Below are positions 1-10,726 of a DNA stretch of 64,000 bases, one piece after another. The number at the start of each line of letters is the position of its first letter. Within the stretch, counting starts at the first letter, position 1. This DNA is from Siphonodentalium dalli (Eukaryota; Mollusca; Scaphopoda; Gadilida; Siphonodentaliidae). The DNA is taken from the NCBI GenBank assembly GCA_032622095.1, contig CP136062.1:159584875-159648874 (forward strand). Reading direction: 5' to 3'. The position numbers and the translations under genes are program-made. The notes under the pieces were generated by a model. The model had not been told where the DNA came from. It saw only the letters and a program-made list of their open reading frames with translations, and made no database searches.

Positions 1-5
1 AAAAG

Positions 6-201
6 TTAACACTGTCGCCTATATGGAAAATAATGAGATGGTTGTAGCCACAAACACTCCTGAGGCATGCTATATATAAAACAGTAAAATCAGACATTTG
101 CACTGCAATGAGTTTGATATAAACAATGAATATGGTATGTCTACGAGGTACATTTTAGGTTACAAACAACTAATTATTCTCCATATAGGCGAAAGTGTTA
201 A
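6..201. mobile_element. piggyBac-like MITE, TTAA-flanked, about 196 bp
   Basis: The stretch at 6-35 and the reverse complement of 170-201 match over about 30 bases with few mismatches; both ends begin TTAACACT followed by TTCGCC or GTCGCC and then TATATGGA. TTAA at each tip fits the target site of piggyBac-type elements. The inside is unrelated A+T-rich sequence with no open frame. A related end-like string (TTAACACTTTCGC) occurs alone at about 53746. The superfamily is inferred from TTAA only. Confidence 0.5.
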
Positions 202-1539
202 CTAAGTCCCACGGGCGATGGGTTGAGCCTATTTCAACTTCAAGTGATTAATTTCCACTTGGAACGTTATCCGATACACCATTCGGTGACAACAAACACG
301 CCCTTTTCGGCATTTTACAAACTAACATCTTGCATTTCCACAACTACACCATTTACTGCTTAAACGTCAGCAGCACAACATATGTAAGCTGTAGGTACAT
401 GTATGTCACTATTACTCCCAAGAAATTCCAATCTTTGACGTGTTCCATCACACACTGTGAAATCCAGACAAATTCCCAACCTTCGTCATTGACTAAAGGG
501 TCCCCATGGCCTTCGAAGTTGGTTCATGTGAAATAAGATAAGATACATACGATAAATAAGATACATAAGTCCAGTTGAATTAAAGATTGACATTAAACAC
601 TTGAGAGTGTCAAAGCATTGAACACTATTCTGAAAATAATATGTAGACTAAAATATTTGAACTTATTACGCGATTAGCTATATTTGTTGAACATTAACTG
701 TAATAGTTTTGTTTACATAACAATGGTTTCAAAATGGGAAATTTTATTGTTGGAGAAGTTTCAGTAATTAATATAAGAACAAAATTTATTTACTCATGTT
801 TTCTTGGAGGAGATATTTTACAAGATTTTCTATTTTTTTTTCTTCACATTTACCCACTGCGGGGGCATTGGGTCCCTTTAAAGTCACATTTTCTGAATAA
901 CTTTTGCTGCCATTTCACATATAATATAGCACTGAGTCGTGCATGTTACCTGACGGTTAAATATATTGGGAAGTCGGAAAACCCCTGACAACACATCGAT
1001 CGTGAAGATACAGTTAATCTCCCCTTATGGTACGGTCATATACTGATATACTGGCAAGTTTTCACGGCATGTTTTGCGGGCATTTTTGCACATAAAAACC
1101 TATGGTGCCAGAAAATGAACGGTGACATTCATATAAAATGCATCAGTACTACAAACGAAGTAAAAATCACGTAGTTCCACTGGCAGGGATGTTATCGATA
1201 TTTGCCTGTAAATTGCATGTAATTATCTCGCAAGAATCAATCATACAGGTATTTTAAGGCAATGTGTTAGTAGCACCGTTACATGTGGAACTACCAGCAT
1301 TTTACTCATGTCGTTAGCTTTGGTAAATATGAATTTTATATGCATGTTGTCGTTAATATACTGTCAACAAAGGGTTTTCTATGAGAAAAATTCCTGCAAA
1401 AAATGTCGTGCAAACTTACCACTGTATGAACGTACCCTTAATGCCGAACATGTATAGTTAAAAAAATGTGAGTTATACCCCAATGTGACTTAATGGAAAA
1501 ATGGGGTGGGATCGGCGGACATTGAAATTTGAGACGCGG
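202..1539. other. no recognisable gene or element
   Basis: A+T-rich sequence. Two short open frames on the plus strand (330-536 and 734-988) show no recognisable domain, no splice context and low-complexity composition, so they are not called. No tandem repeat or hairpin stood out. Confidence 0.5.
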
Positions 1540-2252
1540 TGTTTTGCTAATCCGAACGATTTGAGAAAAATAATTTGTTTCTATGAACAATTCATGAGTA
1601 TATATATATATTTTAAACTAATTTAATCATGGCTGATCTGCTGTTTGCAAATCAATAGGAATAGCCATCATGATTATGCTCAGTTTGCAACAACTAGAAG
1701 TGATATTATTAAAAATGCTTTATCCGATTAAACGTCCCTCAATTAGATATCGATTTCTGAAATCTATTATTTTTCACCATCGAAACTTATTAGTGGCCCA
1801 GTAAAAAGTCGACGAGCCGACTGTCTCGGACTAAATTGCTGATGAAGATGGATAATAATAAGGCAAAATTTCGTCGAACAACATGTTGATAAATAACACG
1901 TTTCGGGCAATTTGATACTATAGTTGACTGTGGTTAACATTATTTTTTGGGCAATTGATCGATTGTGAAAGCTGAAGCGGCATTTAAAATGTTATTGTTG
2001 GTTCTGATTATATGGGAACAATCGAATGGGATTGAATACCTTTAAAATATTTTACAATATATATATATGTTTTTTGAATGTTTTATGAAGAAAATGGCTT
2101 TTCCTCAATTCTTTCAGATTAGACAAAGACCGTGAAACTTTAGAACAAATAACGGTACAGTTTCTTAACAGTATCATTTTGACCTACCAGCATCATAGAA
2201 CTGCAGCATGACCCACCAACATCATAACAAATTAGAAGGACCACTTGACCAG
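1540..2252. repeat. diverged dispersed repeat (copy A), ending in 2-3 minisatellite-like units
   Basis: Blocks 1540-1700 and 2055-2252 align by eye with 9415-9590 and 9600-9800. Shared landmarks include TTTTGCTAATC, AGGAATAGCCATC followed by TGATTATGCTC, and AAATAACGGTAC. About 330 bases in the middle are not shared. The right end (about 2180-2252) holds two to three units of the ACCCACCAACATCATA motif that is expanded to about 23 units in the other copy. Confidence 0.6.
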
Positions 2253-2385
2253 GGGCGATGTCTCTACGAAAACAATCATAGCAGCAATAACATGTAGCGT
2301 TATATTAGTAACTGATATTTTTTCAGACGTTTTTTCAGCTCTCTGTGTGTACGCACCCTTACAGTCGTTTTGATATTATACTCAC

Positions 2386-2704
2386 TGAATAATTTCCATT
2401 CCGCCGTCTGCGTGAGAATTGATCCTGTCTGTCCAGCTTTGAACAGCACACATTGATGTGTTTGAGAGTTGAAGCCAAACGTCGTGCACCCTTGCCTGAG
2501 ACTGCAAGCCGACCCACACTCCAGTACTCCACTGACGGCTTCAGAAACGAGCAACGTGCCAGTGACCAGAGCCCCATCTGCAACAAACCGCGGTTCGAAC
2601 TCCACCGATGAGTTGGCTTTCATCACCCCAATAGATATGAATGCCAAATATATGATAGTTTTGAATTGAAATTTCAGATCTCGAAAGACCTTCCAGGCAC
2701 TCAT
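2386..2704 (-). CDS. first coding exon of a secreted PAN/apple-domain protein (partial)
   Basis: The frame starts at an ATG complementary to 2702-2704 and encodes about 106 residues before a strong donor (GTGAGTAT, starting at 2385 on the minus strand). Residues 13-32 are hydrophobic (KFQFKTIIYLAFISIGV region) and fit a signal peptide or anchor. Residues of about 60-93 carry the spaced cysteines of a PAN/apple domain: CGSAC, then GCTTFGFN, then QCVLF. In molluscs such domains occur in secreted adhesion or lectin-like proteins, often followed by another extracellular domain. Later exons would lie below 2300 or beyond the left edge; none was recognised. The frame runs past the donor to 2300, but that tail (basic, no cysteine) is probably intron. 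No TATA box was assigned upstream. The product family is inferred; its function is unknown. Confidence 0.6.
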
Positions 2705-4309
2705 TTCAGAACGAGAGCTAATCTCTATTTGACCGATTGTGACAATGCTTGCCGATCAGGCGGGTGGGGAAGACGTCAACGGTTTTGTTATCGCTGAATA
2801 AATCGGTGAGTTTTTTTTAAATAAATCCGCCCTGTGGTTCTCAAAATAGACTGCTATCCGGTCATTTTATTCATAAACTTCCGAACTCTACCTTAAGCCC
2901 GTGTTTGGAGGGTTTATTATCGACTTGGAACGAGCTCTGTCTCAAAACTTCCGACTTCAGAGTTTACCACTTTACCAGGAAAATCGTTATTGTCTTTCAA
3001 TAAAACAGTAACAACTTGTTTTCCTATTGTCTGGTTGCCCTTTAAAATTGACAAAGACGGTTTCGTTAAAAATGGTGTATCTATATTATTCCGACCTACC
3101 ACTACAATACGATACGTTATACACAATATATATCTCACAACTTATCACCGTGTAAATACGTTTGTACCGTCATATTGATTACATGTGTGTTATTATATTG
3201 TGTTAGGAGAGGGGCTTCACAAGTTGCAAAAACTTGTGTATATTAGACCAAAAAAAAAATAAAAAAATTCTCGGGCATAGCCGCGTCTGGAAAAAAGACC
3301 CGCGTTGAACCATTTTATTACGATTTTCAAATTTGATAATAGGAAACTAGAAAACAGAAATTTGTTATGTTTCAAACACCGAATATGATAGACATACAAT
3401 GGTGTATGTGTTGGTATTCAGACACTAGGCAACGATAACTACCAGGTATATTGTCACCACAAGGTGCCCAAACCCCAAGTTTATTGAGTCAAAGGTGTTC
3501 AAATATTTCGGTATTTTATCAATTCGAAAAGGTAAACGCTAAACGGGAAACAATTCTGAGATTTACAATTTCGGGAACGCAAACCGGAAAGAAATATGGT
3601 GCGTATTGGCGATGTGTTTGCTGGTTTAATCATCGATCTACACAATATACGTCGATGGTTTAATATTTGAAGTTGTTATGGCTGGCATGTATTGAGGTAC
3701 ATAATACTTATTCAGATACGGCAGAATAAGTCATTCTAGACTTTCTATGAAGATCACTATATATATCTTTTCGTTTGTATTCAATTTCCGTATTTTTATT
3801 TGAGTAATTGAACCGGATATTTAGCTCTGTTTGTTATTATTAAACATGCTTGTTACGAAACAATATTAGAAACGCAAATATTGTCTTCCCATTAAATGTG
3901 ACAACCGGTGATAAAACGTTAGTAGACTGGTCCATCTACAACGTTGAGAACGATCTTATTATGGTCATTCTTTATAGTGGAATACATTAGTTTATAAAAT
4001 TATATCAAAACATTGTTCTCCTTACATTTTCTTAAACTGGGAAAGTATAACCCATGCTTTAAACTATGGGCATTATCCCCATAACAAAAATAAAAAAAAA
4101 CAAAAATAAAACCCTCGCTCCCTCATCGATTCTCAAAAAAAATTGCCCGAGAATCAAAACACTTTTTTTTTGGCCTTATGCACATAAAATATGTTTCAAG
4201 TCAAGTGACACGTCCGTGATTGATAGCTTGGCTATATTCATACAGCTGCATGTCCGCTACACGTTATACACGCTGAAGAAAAACAGTTATTAAATATGAA
4301 TAACTTAGG
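2705..4309. other. no recognisable gene or element
   Basis: The part next to the PAN exon (2705-2800) would be its 5' flank. The rest is A+T-rich with short A and T runs. Open frames here are all under 75 codons and none reads as a known domain. Confidence 0.5.
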
Positions 4310-4525
4310 TTATAGTCAACTTTGTGTGCACATGATGACTAACTTAGCTTAGTCATAATGACTTAAGGCGGAACATTAGTCACAATGACTAGGGCGATGT
4401 TAGCCATAACGACTAAGGAATGGTTAGTCAAAACTACTAATTAGACCATTATACTACAATTGTGTTATAGTCAAAATGACCAGGATTGAATCTTAGTGAC
4501 TAACTTGTCTGAGTCACTGAGAAGG
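4310..4525. repeat. array of short palindromes built on TTAGTCA / TGACTAA
   Basis: About eight irregularly spaced copies of TTAGTCA or TGACTAA occur, many paired head to head as TTAGTCA-(2 nt)-ATGACTAA, with AAGG or AGGG between pairs. The stretch is imperfect and not a simple tandem repeat. It may be the inside of a MITE with subterminal repeats, like the TA-flanked elements elsewhere in the window, but no clear terminal inverted repeats were found. Confidence 0.5.
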
Positions 4526-5343
4526 TGAATATGCAGTTTGGTCGAAATTATGTGCACTTAATCTCAATACTCAAACAGATGATATATTACCCAGGATCAG
4601 AGATCGAATTGAAAGTAGGACAAACTTCCAATCCATTCTCCAAAACACAGACGCCAGTACTGGTCTATTGAGAGGTATAATAATATTTTGGTACACAGGT
4701 CCCCAGAACAAAAATTTACCCCCACCCCAATATTACTTAATCCTATAGATTTGTTTTTACATAAATGCCTCATATATCGGTCGAAATATATGCTATTACT
4801 CTTCAATTTGATGTATCCCCTGTAAAACTGGTTAAGAAAAACTCCGGTTATGAGCACAGGTCTGACGCAAACCGGCTGTAAAATTTCACTCGTAAACGGG
4901 ACAAACATAATTTCCGAATACCAAACTGGAACCAACTGCTATGAGAAATTCCTGATGAAACCCTTGAAAGAAACAAAACTTATTTCGCATTGTTCAGTCT
5001 TACATATATAGCTATGACAACACCCTTTAATCAGGATTAAATGCCCGATAATATACCTTCATGTATAGCAACATAAGTATAAGGGTTAAACGTCCTCATA
5101 TCGTATGCATCCAGAGAGACGGCTGGCAATTAATACATAACTAGAAACCTCACAGTTCACACTCTTACCATTGTAACTGCTATCTTTTTGCAGTTACGTA
5201 ACACACCACAATTGTAAATACTCTGTCATCTTGTAAACAGATACTGTAAATCAACCTTGTATCGGGAGAGAAGTCTCATGTAAGTTTCCGTAACTTGTAC
5301 CTCAATCCTTTTGTAAATTGAATAATTCACAATAAAATATTTT
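4526..5343. other. unassigned; possible 3' UTR-like end with AATAAA at 5331
   Basis: A 112-codon minus frame (4597-4935) and a roughly 58-codon plus frame (about 4828-5010) overlap; neither reads as a known domain. At 5210-5343 the sequence resembles a transcript end: a T-rich stretch, then AATAAAATATTT, as LINEs and retrogenes often show. No matching coding body was identified. Confidence 0.3.
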
Positions 5344-5933
5344 TAAAGTAAGGTGAAACCCTTCAACACCGGGTTCAGGCACACCGTCTAGCGGGATCGC
5401 TGGATCGTCCCGTATCCACGAAAGCAAATAAATCCCCAATCCAATACGACTAATGAATCATCCCGGGTCAATGAAATATAGTATGCAGCCTAATTGCAGC
5501 AATATGTCGTCCATTACTTCTCAAAAAGAAAACTATAGCGCGCAGTCTACTGAGGCCATTACTGTAGACAGTCCCGGTCTCAGAAAACCCGCAGTCCAAA
5601 ACGACTATTGAATTGTCCCGGGCCAAGGATAGTTACACCAAAAACACCTAGCAAAAATAGCCGCAGAGAGTCCAATCCTGTCGCAACGGTTACCGGAAAA
5701 AAAAAAACCCACATGGCGGATCAGCTAGGGCGAGCCCTCACGACTAAAGCGATCCGAACGGACAACAATGAAAGGAAAATGGACACTGTATAGCCTTAGC
5801 AAACTGGCGATAGCGCACGATTTCCAAAAAAAGAGTCATAATTCCGCAATTGACGACAAGACAAAGCAACCGGAGAAATGAAACCCGCTGATCCGGTTGC
5901 CAAACAAGTCTCAGTTTAGTGTGCCAGTCATTT
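5344..5933 (+). pseudogene. unidentified broken open frames, possibly LINE ORF1 remnant
   Basis: An ATG frame at about 5472-5610 and a second frame at 5608-5793 encode polar, proline- and lysine-rich peptides (PKTPSKNSRRES, TGKKKTHMADQ). They are separated by stops and frame changes. The composition resembles the disordered N-terminal part of LINE ORF1 or gag-like proteins, but no zinc knuckle or coiled coil can be shown. The call is a weak inference from composition and from the mobile-element surroundings. Confidence 0.2.
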
Positions 5934-6028
5934 GCAGAACGAGGTCCACATATATAGGGTGAATTTAGTGACGCTATCTCGCATAGTGGGCTAGCACCAC
6001 CAAATTCACCCACTGGGGACCTCATTCT
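5934..6028. mobile_element. hairpin MITE, family H1, copy 1
   Basis: A near-palindrome with ends GCAGAAcGAGGTCC and GGGGACCTCATTCT and inner arms GGGTGAATTTAGTGA / ACCAAATTCACCC. It is a copy of the hairpins at 7068-7160 and 49301-49398, and in inverted orientation relative to the one at 7068. No transposase frame. The superfamily is unknown, because no target duplication could be recognised. Confidence 0.7.
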
Positions 6029-6061
6029 TAATGGCCTCATCTGCTATGTGTGACATAGACT

Positions 6062-6120
6062 CAGATTGAAGTTCCCAAATGGTGAATATTGTGATGTACA
6101 CCCATTGGGAACCTCGATTA
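6062..6120. mobile_element. hairpin MITE, family H1, internally deleted copy
   Basis: GAAGTTCCCAAATGGTGAA pairs with CACCCATTGGGAACCTC, which matches the outer arms of the H1 hairpins, but the inner arms and loop are missing. It sits 33 bases to the right of the full copy at 5934-6028. Confidence 0.5.
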
Positions 6121-6150
6121 TGCAATGTGTCGTCTGCCAATTTGGGGATA

Positions 6151-7035
6151 TACACACCCTAAATCTAGTTGGATGAACCTTGTATACAACTCGTTGGATG
6201 CGAATTTGTTGTGTACTTATTATCCAACAGCTTAGTACGATGTACACAACTGATTGCATGAACTGTCTTCTGTGGTATTACTTTCATACCACGTTGGATA
6301 AAACCACCACGTGACCGGGTCATTCAATAGCAGCGCGTTTCCGGTGCGGGCGAGCATGCGATTTTTGGCTCCAAATATTTCAAAACAAGATGGATGACTG
6401 CGTGAAAAAACTCCCGAGCGACCGGAAAATGGGGAAAGACGTCGTGGATAGCTTTGCCGGTATAGTATACCTTTGTTATAATTATTCTTTGTACGATATA
6501 CTGATTATGTAGGCTGTATTTATTGAGTGTATATTTATTTATATTTACCAAATTTTGAAGTTTACAAATTTACACACCTGCTGACGGCACTAATTTGACT
6601 AAAGTAGTACACTCATACACTCAACATAAAGCCTACATAATCAGTGTATCGTACAAAGAATAATTATAACAAAGGCATACTATACCGACAAAGCTATCCA
6701 CGACATCTTGCCCCATTTTACTTTCCAATCAACGTTGGGTAAATCAACAATCAACAAATGTCATCCAACTCTACCCAACACTCAACGGTTCAATAAACGT
6801 AGATAGGTGCTGTGGGCAATTAACGTTGATTGAGTGTTGTGTGAAATTTCATCCAACACGTTGTGTAATCAACAAACAACCGTTGGTAGTAAATATATAT
6901 GCAACGTTGTGTAAAAGTGTATCCAACAAAATTGTCATGCAACTTTTCACACAACGTAGATAGGTGCTGTTGGCATACAACGGTTGATTGACTGTTGGAT
7001 AACTTTTTATCCAACTAGATTTAGGGTGCAATGTA
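6151..7035. mobile_element. TIR element with internal near-palindromes, TA at both flanks
   Basis: Left end CACCCTAAATCTAGTTGGAT (from 6155) is repeated inverted at the right end (up to 7028). TA lies just outside both ends if the CA/CATTG tips are counted as part of the element. The inside carries many short complementary blocks such as CAACGTTG and GTTGTGTG/CACACAAC. It is interrupted by a separate foldback at 6425-6719. No transposase frame, so it is a non-autonomous DNA element. The architecture resembles the elements at 19300-22832 and 61171-61953. Confidence 0.6.
6425..6719. mobile_element. foldback element nested in the TIR element
   Basis: Left arm 6425-6532 and right arm 6615-6719 are reverse complements over about 105 bases, with only a handful of mismatches, around an 82-base spacer. 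Shared strings include GTCGTGGATAGCTTTG and TTGTACGATA. No coding capacity. The spacer is A+T-rich. Confidence 0.75.
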
Positions 7036-7067
7036 GAGAAACTGAACTAAAAAAGAAAAGAGAATGA

Positions 7068-7160
7068 GCAGAATGAGGTTCCCAGAGGGTGAATTTGGTG
7101 ATTCTAGCCCGCTATGCGGGATAGCGTCACTAAATTCACCCTCTGCGGACCTCATTCTGC
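7068..7160. mobile_element. hairpin MITE, family H1, copy 2
   Basis: A nearly perfect palindrome of about 93 bases. Ends are GCAGAATGAGGTTCCCAGAG and CTCTGCGGACCTCATTCTGC; the centre is CCCGCTATGCGGG. It is inverted relative to copy 1 at 5934, so the two hairpins bracket the 6151-7035 element like outer inverted repeats. Confidence 0.75.
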
Positions 7161-8368
7161 AAAGGAGGCATTCAAACACTTAATGTCCCAGGACCCGTCG
7201 CAGTTCCTTCAGTTGTTGGGAGGATTGCTTGGAGGTATCGGCAATCTGCTCCTTGGTTGGACACCCAGGTACCAACCGACAGCTGAGACTGAGACCGGCC
7301 AGGAGATATCCGCGGCTCAATTCTTGTGGAAAACCCTTTTCCAAGAAAAAGAAGGGAAGTCCACACTTCGAGTAACCTCCAAAAACCGTCCCCAGAATGC
7401 ATATTCCTAAATCTGGGGAGAACGTGGCTGCTGCAAAACGTTACAAAAGTCTTTAATCTGTCCATGTGCTAGTCTCAATGGGTAAATGGTGACTTCCACA
7501 TCTGAACCTAGCTATAGTGATCATATCCTGCGGAGATGTGCTGCTTAAATAATGCTCAGCTCTAAAATCAGTACTAAATGCCTCAGATATAGAGGATTAA
7601 TTTTATTATACTCAACGAGTTACCTGGATAAATTCAAAAGCGTGTATTTTGGAGCGCAAACTCTTTTCCCAAATGTTCACGATCTTGGGCAAATCCGAAC
7701 AATTCTTTGAATAGAACACTCAAGTACATATTTTGAAATAAGTTTAACCCCAAACGGTTTTGTTAAAATTCGCGAATAGCTATAATTGATAACCTTTGTC
7801 CAGATATACCAAAAGGATCAGACGCAAGATTTTGCCAAACTTTCTTGGTAATTCAAAATGGATTTTCTCAAAATCTGTCATCGGGAATTTCTTTGTGAAA
7901 TTTGGTACAAACAATTATTGTGACACAATATTTAGGAATCATCGACCCGTTGGAAATTATAACCTCATTTACGTTACTTTTATGGCAAGAAACATATTTA
8001 AAATTTCATTGTTTTCAGGTACCAAGAACTTCTGTAAAATAGTTTATTTTCAAAAGTGCAGTTCATATATTCATGACATCATATCTGAAGATCATGAGAG
8101 GAGACTTAAATATTCTTGATTCGTGAAATTTAATGATTATTTTCATTTAGAAAGGCAACTCCCCATAAATAATGTTCTATATTTGAGAACTTTCATGTCA
8201 GGCATGCTGATCAATGAAACATTGGGCTGAGATGAGTTCTGGGTCATGGGTTCATAACCAAGTTAAAGCTGACCACCATGTGTCTTAACAATATTGCCTA
8301 AATCCAGTTTATTACTCCCTGGTTGAGTGGACCACACAGCATATCAACTAAATTAATGTTTTCATCAG
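7161..8368. other. no supported gene
   Basis: Opposing frames at 7114-7410 (+) and 7172-7465 (-) overlap in G+C-richer sequence. The plus frame includes a glycine/leucine-rich run (LLGGLLGGIGNLLLG) but no recognisable domain. A 107-codon frame at 7796-8119 is A+T-rich and basic. None is called. Confidence 0.4.
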
Positions 8369-8488
8369 GCAGGAATATTTGTGGCTGCTTTATTCTTTAT
8401 GATAATATATGGGGGTATGTTATATTATACAATTAAAACGTTAACTCAACTTTATGATACAACTGGAGCATCCTATCATAGAGCCAAG
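8369..8488 (+). CDS. possible SCAMP-like transmembrane exon (weak)
   Basis: After a plausible acceptor (TTTTCATCAG, ending at 8368) the frame reads a hydrophobic segment (AGIFVAALFFMIIYGGMLY) followed by LYDTTGASYHRAK. The second part resembles the conserved end of the last membrane segment in secretory carrier-associated membrane proteins, where Y-x-T-G-A-S-[FY]-x-x-A is typical. The frame stays open to 8578, but the family's following KAQ motif and C-terminal tail are absent, and no convincing donor follows position 8488. No neighbouring exon was found. It could be an exon relic, a processed fragment, or a chance resemblance. Confidence 0.25.
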
Positions 8489-9410
8489 ACAATAAGCTAT
8501 TTGGTTGTTGGAATGTTTTATGAAATTATTAATCATTCTAGCAGTTCTTGGTACCGAAAGGGGAAAAAAAGAAATTAATATTTTCATCCTCTCAAATGTA
8601 TTAAAATCTATTGTCTTTTATCGTCTCACAATAATTGCTCAGATTCTATATACGGTAAAGATGATGATATGTGAAATTCAAGATTTTTGCCAGATAGATC
8701 CAGAGAAGATCTTTGTTGAAAACCTTTTGCCATTTTTGGCTGGATTTATGCAAAACGTGCGTCTCCCCCTTAAATGTGTTCTATCTCTTCCCGTCAGCAC
8801 TTCTAACAACAAAAACTAAAATTTATATGGAACTATGGGTTGAAAAATTATCTTGATACAAGAAAAAGTATCTTACACCAAGAAAATTGTTCTTGTTTTT
8901 AAGATAAACATTCTATTCTATTCTTGGAAGCACTAACACAAACACACTGAGATTTGGGATGGAATATTCTTATAACCAGAAATTATTTCTAGCGATTAAG
9001 AAAATATTTCTGGAGTGAACGATATTCATGGGCATAGTTTCTTAATTTCTAATGTAAGTGTGCCCGCATTTGATTGACTTGTGTTAACATTTTCAATATT
9101 TGAGAGGAACTTCGTAAGTGAACAATTGCAACGATAACAGACTTTACTCTTATTTAGGTGTCTTAAAGTGAATTGCCGGACAGCCATGTGGTTTAATTTG
9201 ATGGGAGTGGATAAATTAGTTATTCACATAAATTGAATAGTCAAATTAGTAGCATACATCAATCGTATTATGGACTATATATACACTATATATATACCTG
9301 GTCAAATTCTCCATGTTAATTTGCTATGGTGTTTGTGGGTGCTGCTGAATTTATATGATGCTGGTATGGCAAAATGATGTCGTTAAGAAAAAGCACCGCT
9401 ATGTTTTGAT
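8489..9410. other. no recognisable gene or element
   Basis: A+T-rich. A plus frame at 8505-8819 overlaps the previous entry in another phase and is probably a shadow. A short run of alternating TA occurs near 9278-9298. Confidence 0.45.
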
Positions 9411-9711
9411 CACTTTCGCGATATTTTGCTAATCTGGACGAATCAAAGAAAAGCCAGTGGTTGTATGAAACATTCAAGAACTGATATAATTTAATATATT
9501 TCAACAATGGCTGCACTGGTTCTTGAAAAATGACAGGAATAGCCATCTTGATTATGCTCGGTTTACAACAACCAACACAATTAATAACATATTATATAAC
9601 ATATATTGTTTTGACTGTTTTATACACATAATTAATTTTCCTCGATTCGTTCACATTAGCACAACACCGCGAAAATAACAACTTTAGATAAAATAACGGT
9701 ACTTTGTCAGC
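9411..9711. repeat. diverged dispersed repeat (copy B), left flank of the 29-bp minisatellite
   Basis: Homologous by eye to 1540-2252. It shares the AGGAATAGCCATC block and the AAATAACGGTACTTT block, but lacks the roughly 330-base middle section of copy A. Its right edge runs without a gap into the 29-bp tandem array. Confidence 0.6.
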
Positions 9712-10368
9712 ATCATTCCCTACCAACATTATTGCAATTTAGCAGGACCACAAACATCATAGCAATTTAGCAGGAGCCACCAACATCATAGCAATTTAGC
9801 AGGACCCACAAAAATAGTAATATAGCAGGACCCACCAACATCACAGAAATTTAGAAGGACCCCCCAACATCATAGCAACTTAGCAGGACCCACCAACATC
9901 GTATCAATTTATCAGGGCCCACCAACATCATAGCAATTTAGCAGGACCCTCCAACATCATAGCAATATAGCAGGACCCACCAACATCATAGCAATTTAGC
10001 AGGACCCACCAACATCATAGCAATTTAGCAGGACCCACCATCATCGTAGCAATTTAGCAGGACCCGCCAACATCATAGAAATTTAGCAGGACCCACCAAC
10101 ATAGCAATTTAGCAGGATCCACCAACATCATTGCAAATTAGCAGGACCCACCAACATCATAGCAATTTAGCAGGACCCACCAACATCATAGAAATTTAGC
10201 AGGACCCACCAACATCATAGAAATTTAACAGGACACATCAACATCGTAGTAATTTAGCAGGACCCACCAACATCATAGCAATTTAGCAGGACCCACCAAC
10301 ATCGTAGCAATTTAGCAGGACCCACCAACATCATAGAAATGTAGCAGGACCCGCCAACATCATAGCAA
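9712..10368. repeat. minisatellite, 29-bp unit, about 23 copies
   Basis: The unit is close to CCCACCAACATCATAGCAAT plus TTAGCAGGA. Units differ by single substitutions (GCAATTT/GAAATTT, CATCATA/CATCGTA) and some carry small deletions. There are no spacers between units, so it is an ordinary tandem array and not a CRISPR. It grows directly out of dispersed-repeat copy B. Confidence 0.9.
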
Positions 10369-10370
10369 AA

Positions 10371-10404
10371 GATTCTACTCCCAAGAATTCCGGGAGTAGG
10401 AATC
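10371..10404. repeat. short hairpin between two minisatellites
   Basis: ATTCTACTCCC and GGGAGTAGGAAT form a stem of about 11 pairs with one mismatch around AAGAATTCC. It lies in the 78-base gap between the 29-bp and 35-bp arrays. Confidence 0.5.
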
Positions 10405-10446
10405 TGGATCCGCGATCATTCCGTGCGGACACGTGTCAGTGTCCCC

Positions 10447-10726
10447 GTTCTGTATTTAGTATATGGTCTTAGTTACCTGTCGTTCTGTATTTAGTATATG
10501 GTCTTAGTTACCTGTCGTTCTATATTTCGTATATGGTCTTAGTTACCTGTCGTTCTGTATTTAGTATATGGTCTTAGTTACCTGTCGTTCTGTATTTAGT
10601 ATATGGTCTTAGTTACCTGTCGTTCTGCATTTAGTATATGGTCTTAGTTACCTGACCTTCTATATTTAGTATATGGTCTTAGTTACCTGTCGTTCTATAT
10701 TTAGTATATGGTCTTGGTAACCTGTC
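10447..10726. repeat. minisatellite, 35-bp unit, 8 copies
   Basis: Eight units begin GTTCTGTATTTAGTATATGG and end CTTAGTTACCTGTC, exactly 35 bases each, with few substitutions, mostly in units 3 and 6-8. Such low divergence suggests recent amplification or homogenisation. A partial ninth unit (GTTC) follows. Confidence 0.95.

Noticed and set aside
4597-4935. A 112-codon minus frame
   Set aside because: No domain, and an opposing plus frame of similar quality overlaps it; neither can be preferred.
7114-7465. Opposing frames of about 97 codons
   Set aside because: Neither strand gives a recognisable domain or splice context; the plus frame begins inside the H1 hairpin.
9712-10726. Arrays considered as CRISPR
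   Set aside because: Units follow each other without unique spacers, the unit sequences drift gradually, and the surroundings are clearly eukaryotic mobile DNA.
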